A program made the position numbers and the translations under genes. A stretch of 6,705 bases of DNA from positions 1 through 6,705 of the forward strand of contig DALTVX010000096.1 in the NCBI GenBank assembly GCA_029987395.1, written 5' to 3'. This DNA is from Methanocorpusculum sp. (GTDB lineage Archaea > Halobacteriota > Methanomicrobia > Methanomicrobiales > Methanocorpusculaceae). The notes beneath the pieces were generated by a model. The model saw only the letters and a list, made by a program, of their open reading frames with translations. It made no database searches and had not been told where the DNA came from. The first letter of the stretch is position 1. Each line of letters opens with the position of its first letter. Positions 1 through 4,531 of the stretch are shown one piece after another.

Positions 1-2
1 AA

Positions 3-77
3 GTGGATATCGGTATCGTGAAATGTCATTTTGAGATCGGAGCAGGTAAAGATAATTTCGATTGGAAAGAAGTATAG
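3..77 (+). CDS. C-terminal end of an unidentified protein (partial, 5' end outside window)
   Basis: The third plus-strand reading frame is open from the window edge to a TAG at 75-77 and encodes 24 residues ending in a motif like GIVKCHFEIGAG followed by an acidic/aromatic tail. The other two plus frames stop within the first 35 bases. The composition looks like a genuine folded C-terminus rather than random sequence, and a T-run at 125-131 downstream could end its transcript. The GI-x-x-CHFE pattern faintly recalls the C-terminal part of TM1586-like nitroreductases, but this is recollection from a very short stretch, so no function is assigned. The gene converges on tpiA with a 59-base gap. 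Confidence 0.5.
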   Translation: MDIGIVKCHFEIGAGKDNFDWKEV

Positions 78-91
78 AGAAAATTATAGTT

Positions 92-131
92 AAAAAAAAT
101 AAATGGTCAAGATATTCTAAATTATTTTTTT
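92..131. terminator. Bidirectional oligo-T termination region
   Basis: The convergent spacer holds an A8 run at 92-99, which reads as T8 on the minus strand about 40 bases past the tpiA stop. It also holds a T7 run at 125-131 on the plus strand, about 50 bases past the upstream gene's stop. No clear stem-loop is visible. Archaeal RNA polymerase typically terminates at oligo-T tracts, so both operons plausibly end here. The role is inferred from position and composition. Confidence 0.45.
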
Positions 132-136
132 GTGTA

Positions 137-802
137 TTACAGCAGAGAGATCAAATCACGGAGCACGGCTTCCGGATCCTTTGCCTTCACAACACTCGAT
201 GCAAGCAAAACACCATCCGCTCCAAGATCCACAGCCGTCTTCACGCACTGACCCGACTGGATCCCTGCACCGCAGAGGACCTTCACATCCGGGTTGACTC
301 GCTTCACTGCTGCAACGGTATTCTTGATGATATCTGGGTCTGCCGACGTGACAGAGACCCCTGAGCCTATCAGCTCGGGAGGTTCCACGGCAACATAGGT
401 CGGAGAAAACGCCGCGGCGGCCGCGGAAACTCCGACATTGTTCGTACAGACGACCGATTCCAGATGATTGAACTTCGCCGCCTCCACACACGCCTCTATT
501 TCTGCGATCGTAAGTCTTCTTTCCGAATGATTGATCAGCGATCCGGCACAACCCGCCGCCCTCACGGTAAATGCGGGGATCCGTCCAGTGAACGCCCCTT
601 CGACCGCATCGATATGCTGGGCATACACGGGGATCTCATAATGATTACAAAACGGGCGAAGCTCCAGAAACTGCGGAGCAACACCGATCGTTATCCCCGA
701 CTCCTGCATAACAAGTTCTGCGGCCGACCCAATCTGACCTGCCGAATTACCTGCCCCTTCGCGGTATGATTTAAAGTTCACAAGAATAAGCGGGGATGAC
801 AT
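137..802 (-). CDS. tpiA: Triosephosphate isomerase, archaeal type
   Basis: This 221-residue protein interconverts dihydroxyacetone phosphate and glyceraldehyde-3-phosphate in cytosolic glycolysis/gluconeogenesis. The TIM-barrel signature residues are visible. The N-terminal NFKSY places substrate-binding Asn9 and Lys11, NHSERR places the catalytic His92, and VAVEPPELIGSG gives the catalytic Glu140 with the mobile loop 6. CGAGI near 177-181 and GADGVLLASS near 194-203 form the C-terminal phosphate-binding strands. The length matches short archaeal enzymes (about 220-225 residues) rather than bacterial ones (about 250). The ATG shares one base with the stop of mbf1 (TAATG), so translation is probably coupled. 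A Shine-Dalgarno-like AGGTGA and GAGG lie just upstream inside the mbf1 3' end. No key residue is missing. Confidence 0.96.
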   Translation of the reverse strand: MSSPLILVNFKSYREGAGNSAGQIGSAAELVMQESGITIGVAPQFLELRPFCNHYEIPVYAQHIDAVEGAFTGRIPAFTVRAAGCAGSLINHSERRLTIAEIEACVEAAKFNHLESVVCTNNVGVSAAAAAFSPTYVAVEPPELIGSGVSVTSADPDIIKNTVAAVKRVNPDVKVLCGAGIQSGQCVKTAVDLGADGVLLASSVVKAKDPEAVLRDLISLL

Positions 803-1314
803 TACTTCCTCTTCACCTGAAGAACATCGCCAAGAGTAGTGGATCCAACGCCGCTTTTCTGGAGCTTGTCCTCATCATCCGACACATCCAAGAGATCGAT
901 CTCAAGTTCCTTCTCAAGTTTCTTGCGTTCGGCCTCTGTTGGAGCACGGTCGCCGCGTTCAAACTTTTTGATGTCCCCTTCCTGCATCTTCAAAATGAAT
1001 GCAAGATCCTTCTGGCTAAATCCTTTTGCCAATCTTGCTGCAGAGATCTTCTGGGGATAATCCTCAACGATATCACCCTCGATGTAATCAAACATGTCCC
1101 GCTTACGGTTTTGCTGCTGACCTCCGTGAGATTGAGTTTTTGCTACGATCGTCGGGTGACCAAATGACTGGACGGGACCTCTGGGTGCCTGGACCTCGGT
1201 ACCAAGTTTGGCACACTTATCACAAACCCTCATCGGTTTTGCTCCCTCAACCTGAACCAATCTGGCTTTCTTTGTCAGTGGTACCCCGCATAACTCACAA
1301 TATTCTGTCTGCAT
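802..1314 (-). CDS. mbf1: Archaeal multiprotein bridging factor MBF1 (zinc ribbon plus HTH)
   Basis: The 170-residue product matches archaeal MBF1, a small transcription-associated protein related to the eukaryotic coactivator that bridges activators and TBP. An N-terminal zinc ribbon is formed by Cys6, Cys9, Cys31 and Cys34. A polar linker runs to about residue 80. A Cro/C1-type helix-turn-helix spans about 86-140, with the typical segments AARLAKGFSQKDLA and IKKFERGDRAPT. A charged tail follows. I chose ATG 1314 because MQTEYCELCG is the usual family N-terminus. The frame stays open upstream to 1488, but that part looks like leader sequence, not protein. The start is oddly served: the strong AGGAGG is 22 bases away and better placed for an out-of-frame ATG at 1328. 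The stop overlaps the tpiA start, and the gene is divergent from pan. Confidence 0.93.
   Translation of the reverse strand: MQTEYCELCGVPLTKKARLVQVEGAKPMRVCDKCAKLGTEVQAPRGPVQSFGHPTIVAKTQSHGGQQQNRKRDMFDYIEGDIVEDYPQKISAARLAKGFSQKDLAFILKMQEGDIKKFERGDRAPTEAERKKLEKELEIDLLDVSDDEDKLQKSGVGSTTLGDVLQVKRK
808..818 (-). promoter_or_regulatory. Ribosome binding site of tpiA inside the mbf1 3' end
   Basis: On the minus strand the bases before the tpiA ATG read AGGTGAAGAGG, ending five bases from the start. Both AGGTGA (10-base spacing) and GAGG (5-base spacing) could pair with the 3' end of archaeal 16S rRNA. The site supports the tpiA start at 802 and its translation from the shared mbf1 transcript. Confidence 0.6.
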
Positions 1315-1328
1315 GATATCTCGCTCAT
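1275..1328 (-). other. Possible 17-codon leader ORF overlapping the mbf1 start
   Basis: On the minus strand an ATG at 1328 lies eight bases after a perfect AGGAGG (1342-1337). It opens a 17-codon frame ending in TGA at 1277-1275. This frame is shifted relative to mbf1 and runs 40 bases past the mbf1 ATG. It could be a translated leader peptide that tunes mbf1 initiation, or simply a chance frame beside a Shine-Dalgarno that serves mbf1 at long spacing. The peptide has no recognisable motif. Confidence 0.25.
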
Positions 1329-1336
1329 CTATATTT

Positions 1337-1342
1337 CCTCCT
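1337..1342 (-). promoter_or_regulatory. AGGAGG Shine-Dalgarno in the mbf1 leader
   Basis: The minus strand reads AGGAGG here, a strong match to the archaeal anti-Shine-Dalgarno. Spacing is 8 bases to the out-of-frame ATG at 1328 and 22 bases to the mbf1 ATG at 1314. Only a very weak GAGCGAG lies closer to the mbf1 start. Confidence 0.55.
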
Positions 1343-1398
1343 GCATACATTAACCCTTTTCCTATCCGGCAAAAGGATCGCTCCCCCAATGAGCCATC

Positions 1399-1418
1399 AT
1401 CAAAAAACGATTTTTGAT
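1399..1418. repeat. Inverted repeat in the mbf1/pan divergent control region
   Basis: ATCAAAAA (1399-1406) and TTTTTGAT (1411-1418) are perfect 8-base inverted arms around a 4-base spacer (ACGA). The repeat sits about 85 bases from the mbf1 start and 82 bases from the pan start. It could be an operator for a dimeric regulator shared by both promoters, or a hairpin in the mbf1 leader. The function is inferred from symmetry and position only. Confidence 0.4.
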
Positions 1419-1475
1419 CATATCCATCAGCTCTGACCATAATACATTCCGAAAGATACTTCACTGAATTCATCA

Positions 1476-1482
1476 GATATAC
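1476..1482 (+). promoter_or_regulatory. Possible TATA box for pan
   Basis: GATATAC lies 18-25 bases upstream of the pan ATG at 1501. At the usual archaeal distance of about 25 bases it would start transcription close to that ATG, giving a leaderless or nearly leaderless message. The match to a methanogen TATA box is moderate, and an alternative AT-rich element is at 1438-1447. Confidence 0.3.
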
Positions 1483-1500
1483 CATCAAAGGGCATAACTA

Positions 1501-2769
1501 ATGACAAGATCAGGGCAGGATGAAAACCAGGACGTGATGAAGCCGATCATCTCTGTAGAACCGGTTATTTCGTCAGACGAGCTCGCACAACTCAGAAAAG
1601 CCAACAATGACCTAGAAAACCGAAACTATGAACTGCGGGAAAAGGTCAGACAACTTAGACTCCAGTCTGCGGCAGCCGAATCAGAACGCGATCAGTATAA
1701 ACGCGAAGCAAAAAAAATCAAAGGGGAATTGGAGCAATACAGAACCCCGCCACTTGTAATAGGGACGATCGAAGCACTCGCATCAGAGGAACGGGTCATT
1801 GTCAGAAGCACGACCGGCCCACAGTTCGTCTCTAAGATCGGAGAGAACGTCAAACCAGAGGATCTCATACCGGGAAGACAGTGTGCACTCCATCCTCAGT
1901 CATTTGTTGTCGTCGAGGTCCTCCCAAGCAAATATGATGCATTCATCTCCGGTATGGAGGTCGAGATCGCTCCAAACGTGCGGTATACCGATGTCGGCGG
2001 ACTGGATAAGCAAAAGGTGCTGTTACGCGAAGCGATCGAACTTCCACTCCTGAAACCTCAGTTGTTTGAGAAGGTGGGGATCGAACCACCAAAAGGCGTG
2101 CTTCTTGTTGGACCGCCTGGAACAGGCAAAACACTTTTGGCAAAAGCGGTTTCCCGTGAAACGAATGCCGCCTTTATTCAGGTGGTCGGATCGGAGCTCG
2201 TGCAGAAGTATATCGGCGAAGGAGCCCGCCTCGTTAGAGAACTGTTTGCCCTTGCTCGAGAGAAGGCACCAGCAATAATTTTCATCGACGAGATCGATGC
2301 GATTGGCTCTTCCCGAAGTAATGATTCCTACTCGGCCGGAGATCATGAGGTGAACCGGACCCTGATGCAGCTTTTGTCAGAACTGGACGGCTTTAAGACC
2401 CAGGGGAATGTCAAAATCATCGCAGCGACGAACAGAATGGACATCCTGGATCAGGCATTGCTTCGCCCGGGACGTTTCGACAGGATCATCGAGTTCCCGC
2501 TCCCGGATGAAGATGGACGAAAAATGATCCTTGTCATCCATACACGAAAGATGCATCTGGATAAGACCGTCTCTCTTGAGAAAATCGCGAAGGAGACGCC
2601 GGACATGAACGGTTCTGAACTTATGGCGATTTGTGTGGAAGCCGGCATGAATGCAGTTCGGGGAAATAGAACAAAGGTCCGTGATGAGGATTTCATATTG
2701 GCGATCGAGGCTGTCAAACAGGGAAGAAAGCCGAAAAATATGCCACTCACTGACGGAATGTATTCATAA
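1501..2769 (+). CDS. pan: Proteasome-activating nucleotidase (PAN), AAA+ ATPase
   Basis: PAN is the hexameric archaeal ATPase that unfolds proteins and feeds them into the 20S proteasome. The 422 residues show the full layout. A coiled coil covers about 24-80, a Pro-Pro linker (83-84) leads into the OB domain (about 85-150), and the AAA+ module follows. That module has Walker A GPPGTGKT (204-211, Lys210), pore loop KYIG (236-239) with aromatic Tyr237, Walker B IIFIDE (259-264), sensor-1 Asn311, arginine-finger motif LRPGRFDR (Arg322, Arg325) and a GSEL helix near 371. The C-terminus is Met-Tyr-Ser, a fit to the HbYX tail that docks into the 20S alpha ring. The ATG at 1501 has a weak upstream AGGG. 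A second ATG at 1537 behind AGGA would shorten the tail before the coiled coil by 12 residues. No 20S genes lie in the window. Confidence 0.97.
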   Translation: MTRSGQDENQDVMKPIISVEPVISSDELAQLRKANNDLENRNYELREKVRQLRLQSAAAESERDQYKREAKKIKGELEQYRTPPLVIGTIEALASEERVIVRSTTGPQFVSKIGENVKPEDLIPGRQCALHPQSFVVVEVLPSKYDAFISGMEVEIAPNVRYTDVGGLDKQKVLLREAIELPLLKPQLFEKVGIEPPKGVLLVGPPGTGKTLLAKAVSRETNAAFIQVVGSELVQKYIGEGARLVRELFALAREKAPAIIFIDEIDAIGSSRSNDSYSAGDHEVNRTLMQLLSELDGFKTQGNVKIIAATNRMDILDQALLRPGRFDRIIEFPLPDEDGRKMILVIHTRKMHLDKTVSLEKIAKETPDMNGSELMAICVEAGMNAVRGNRTKVRDEDFILAIEAVKQGRKPKNMPLTDGMYS

Positions 2770-2770
2770 T

Positions 2771-2788
2771 ATTTTTAATCCTTTTTTT
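2771..2788 (+). terminator. Oligo-T terminator after pan
   Basis: Directly after the pan stop come a T5 run and then a T7 run (2782-2788) in AT-rich sequence without a strong stem-loop. This suits archaeal oligo-T termination and separates pan from the ligase gene. Confidence 0.45.
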
Positions 2789-2836
2789 CTAACGCACGAT
2801 CCTTCATGCAGAACACGCCGACATAATCACGGCAGA

Positions 2837-2844
2837 CTTATTAC
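2837..2844 (+). promoter_or_regulatory. Weak TATA-like box before the ATP-grasp ligase gene
   Basis: CTTATTAC is centred about 26 bases before the ATG at 2867, the archaeal TATA-to-start distance. No Shine-Dalgarno precedes that ATG, so a leaderless transcript is plausible. The box is a poor match to the consensus. The rest of the 97-base spacer shows only the terminator tract. Confidence 0.28.
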
Positions 2845-2866
2845 ATCATCAAAACAACACAAATTA

Positions 2867-3670
2867 ATGATCCATATAATTCCAAAACCCACAGATACGC
2901 CAACTGATAACTCCACCGGTATGGTTCAGGCAGAGCTCAAAAAAAGAGGCGTCCCGTTTGTCATGATCGATCTTCCATCCGTCGACCCATTCAATCTTCA
3001 TGTTTGTGGAGAGACCATCTGGGCCTGCGGTATAAAGCAGGACGGCGTGCAGTTTGAACTCCTCAAAGCGCTCGAGCTGGAAAACCGTGTGATCAACTCC
3101 CCTGAAGCAATTGCGACATGCGCAAGCAAAGTTACCACCACCGCTAAAATAATTCGAGCAGGAGCACCAAGTCCGGATACCTGTTTTACGAACAGCAAAG
3201 ATGTCGTCCAGCGATTTCTCGATGCCCATGACGGAAAAGCGGTCTACAAACCGGTCTATGGATTTGACGGGAACGGGATCTATCTGTTCCACTCTGTTGA
3301 CGAGATCAAAGAAGAGCCGCCGTATTACGTGCAGGAGTATGTGAAAAACGACCGTGACTACCGGATATTCGTCATCGATAATCAGGCAGTGGGCGCAATC
3401 AAACGCGAATCAGCACATCTGACCCACAACATCCATCAGGGAGGATGTGGAATGGCCGTCGAGATCCCAAAAGATATGGCATATGCAGCTGAAGAGGCGG
3501 CACGGGCGGTGGGAATCGATTACTGCGGGGTCGATCTCCTCCCGCTGGAAGGCGGCGGATATACGGTCCTTGAGGTCAACGGAACGCCAAACTGGCACTG
3601 TATGACCGCACCTATCCCAAAACTTCTCGCAGACTATCTGATACGTCAGGACAAAGAAGGTAGGGAATGA
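2867..3670 (+). CDS. RimK-family ATP-grasp alpha-L-glutamate ligase (MptN/CofF-like)
   Basis: This 267-residue protein belongs to the ATP-grasp superfamily, which joins a carboxylate to an amine through an acyl-phosphate. Visible elements are NSPEAIATCASK (77-88) with Lys88, the nucleotide-binding VYKPVYGFDGNGIYL (126-140) with Lys128 and its Gly-rich loop, VQEYV (155-159), DYRIFVI (164-170) with Arg166, NIHQGG (188-193), GVDLL with Asp223, and LEVNGTPNW (235-243), whose Glu236 and Asn238 bind magnesium. In methanogens the closest relatives are MptN, which adds glutamate to tetrahydromethanopterin to give tetrahydrosarcinapterin, and CofF, which caps F420 with alpha-glutamate. Which substrate applies here cannot be read from sequence alone. 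The protein is somewhat shorter than my recollection of MptN (about 290), chiefly at the N-terminus. The upstream open frame overlaps pan and is not protein-like. Confidence 0.85.
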   Translation: MIHIIPKPTDTPTDNSTGMVQAELKKRGVPFVMIDLPSVDPFNLHVCGETIWACGIKQDGVQFELLKALELENRVINSPEAIATCASKVTTTAKIIRAGAPSPDTCFTNSKDVVQRFLDAHDGKAVYKPVYGFDGNGIYLFHSVDEIKEEPPYYVQEYVKNDRDYRIFVIDNQAVGAIKRESAHLTHNIHQGGCGMAVEIPKDMAYAAEEAARAVGIDYCGVDLLPLEGGGYTVLEVNGTPNWHCMTAPIPKLLADYLIRQDKEGRE

Positions 3671-3678
3671 TTATATAA
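3671..3678 (+). promoter_or_regulatory. TATA box of the small lipoprotein gene
   Basis: TTATATAA begins at the base right after the ligase stop codon and is centred about 25 bases before the ATG at 3699. This is the best TATA match in the window. With no Shine-Dalgarno present, it implies a leaderless message starting at or next to 3699, and it was used to choose that start over the ATG at 3690. Confidence 0.55.
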
Positions 3679-3698
3679 TTTCCAGCTATATGTCTGGT

Positions 3699-4091
3699 AT
3701 GAATAAAAATCTTTTTTTGGCCCTAATTACGGGAGTTATTTTCATCAGCCTTATTACGGCCGGCTGTATCGCCACGTCAGATATTATTGATATTGTGACA
3801 CCTGAAGAACAGGATCCAATTCTCGGGACCTGGACTGGAGAGAAAAACAATCCAGAGGGATATTTTGAGAAATACACCATGGTCTTCAACAAAGACGGTA
3901 CTGGGAAACTCTCTACTGACGGTATGGGAATGACTCAACTATTAGATTTCACGTGGACCAAAACACGCGATCAGAACTATAACATGCATTTTGATATTGC
4001 TGGTTCAGGATTTTCACAAAATAATATCCTTGTTTTAAGCAGCTACAGTAATACCTGTTCGGTGAACGACATAGAATTTACAAAAAGATAA
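3699..4091 (+). CDS. Small lipocalin-like lipoprotein, hypothetical
   Basis: The 130-residue product starts with a secretion signal: MNKN, a hydrophobic core (5-19) and the lipobox-like ITAGC with Cys23 as the likely lipidated residue. The threonine three positions before the cysteine is unusual for a bacterial lipobox. After a Pro/Glu-rich linker, DPILGTWTGE (39-48), YTMVFNKDGTGKLST (59-73) and FTWTKTRDQNY (84-94) repeat the beta-strand pattern of lipocalin-like or copper-resistance-type small extracellular domains common in methanogens. The rest looks like further strands and includes Cys120. The protein is expected on the outer face of the cytoplasmic membrane, with unknown ligand. An ATG at 3690 would add three residues, but the TATA position favours 3699. 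The gene is more AT-rich than its neighbours. The name rests on pattern resemblance only. Confidence 0.75.
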   Translation: MNKNLFLALITGVIFISLITAGCIATSDIIDIVTPEEQDPILGTWTGEKNNPEGYFEKYTMVFNKDGTGKLSTDGMGMTQLLDFTWTKTRDQNYNMHFDIAGSGFSQNNILVLSSYSNTCSVNDIEFTKR

Positions 4092-4115
4092 AATAGATCA
4101 GGGAATGACCCCCAC

Positions 4116-4122
4116 TTTTTTT
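4116..4122 (+). terminator. T7 tract ending the lipoprotein transcript
   Basis: A T7 run lies 25 bases after the lipoprotein stop and overlaps the stop codon of the convergent UPF0058 gene. It fits oligo-T termination on the plus strand. No stem-loop is evident. Confidence 0.4.
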
Positions 4123-4411
4123 ACTGTCCCTTTTCAGATTCCATTTCTTTGAGCGTGCGGTCTGCAAGCTCTTTCATACGGGTCGGGATGCCGCGGGATG
4201 AAATGGTCTCGATCTCTTTCATAGCAGAAGCGATCTCAGAGCCGAGAATGAATATTGCGTATTTGTGTTCAAGTTTACTTCGGTTGACCATATCCGGAGT
4301 GATTTTCAGTGCATTGTATTGGGTAAACTTCAGATCAGAATTTAGGGACTCATAGTAGACTTTGATGTCAAAAAATATCTGATGAAGCTCAAGTAGTTCT
4401 TCCTTGTGCAT
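4121..4411 (-). CDS. UPF0058 family protein
   Basis: The 96-residue product opens with MHKEELLELHQ and continues with a mid-section containing SKLEHKYAIFILGSEIA (45-61) and a C-terminal RMKELADRTLKEM (78-90). This is the layout of the archaeal UPF0058 family, sometimes labelled metal-binding. It should be a small, mostly helical cytosolic protein. The function of the family is not established to my knowledge. His2, His10 and His49 are candidate ligands, which is inference. The start at ATG 4411 matches the family N-terminus; a TTG at 4420 would add three residues. No good Shine-Dalgarno is seen. The gene converges with the lipoprotein gene and is divergent from the pyrophosphatase gene across 120 bases. 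Confidence 0.85.
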   Translation of the reverse strand: MHKEELLELHQIFFDIKVYYESLNSDLKFTQYNALKITPDMVNRSKLEHKYAIFILGSEIASAMKEIETISSRGIPTRMKELADRTLKEMESEKGQ

Positions 4412-4437
4412 GATGCCCAATAGGTAAGGGGTGAAAT

Positions 4438-4482
4438 GTCTTAATAATTTGTGTGGATGAAAAAATATGTCGGAAAAACTCT
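4438..4482. promoter_or_regulatory. AT-rich divergent promoter region between UPF0058 and pyrophosphatase genes
   Basis: TTAATAATTT at 4441-4450 is TATA-like on both strands. It lies about 35 bases before the UPF0058 start and about 85 bases before the pyrophosphatase start. A second AT-rich element, TATCTAATAA (about 4472-4481), could serve the pyrophosphatase with a short leader carrying its Shine-Dalgarno. The individual start points cannot be fixed by eye. Confidence 0.25.
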
Positions 4483-4517
4483 ATCTAATAAACCGCCAAA
4501 CTATACGTATATCTTGC

Positions 4518-4523
4518 GAGGAG
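4518..4523 (+). promoter_or_regulatory. Ribosome binding site that sets the TTG start of the pyrophosphatase
   Basis: GAGGAG ends eight bases before the TTG at 4532, an ideal spacing. It decides in favour of the TTG over the upstream in-frame GTG at 4451 and ATG at 4457. Confidence 0.7.
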
Positions 4524-4531
4524 CTTCTGAG

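Noticed and set aside
405..426. GC-rich near-palindrome with NotI-like core inside tpiA
   Set aside because: It is explained by an Ala-rich stretch (GCN codons) of the protein, the symmetry is imperfect, and it is inside coding sequence.
1315..1488. Extension of mbf1 upstream to ATG 1488, adding 58 residues
   Set aside because: The extra residues show no family similarity, the segment is the divergent promoter region with the inverted repeat, and the family N-terminus begins at 1314.
2023..2750. Minus-strand and shifted-frame ORFs across pan
   Set aside because: They lie entirely inside an unambiguous AAA+ gene and have no recognisable motifs or start signals. The same applies to the frames opposite ppaC, the ligase and tpiA.
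2817..2833. GCCG...CGGC mini inverted repeat before the ligase gene
   Set aside because: Only four base pairs around a nine-base loop, which is expected by chance.
2651..2866. Longer ligase frame beginning inside pan
   Set aside because: It overlaps the end of pan in another frame, covers the oligo-T terminator and encodes no plausible domain. ATG 2867 gives a clean ATP-grasp protein.
4451..4531. GTG or ATG start adding about 27 residues to the pyrophosphatase
   Set aside because: The segment is AT-rich leader. The TTG at 4532 has an ideal GAGGAG at 8-base spacing, and the family starts with the DHH strand just there.
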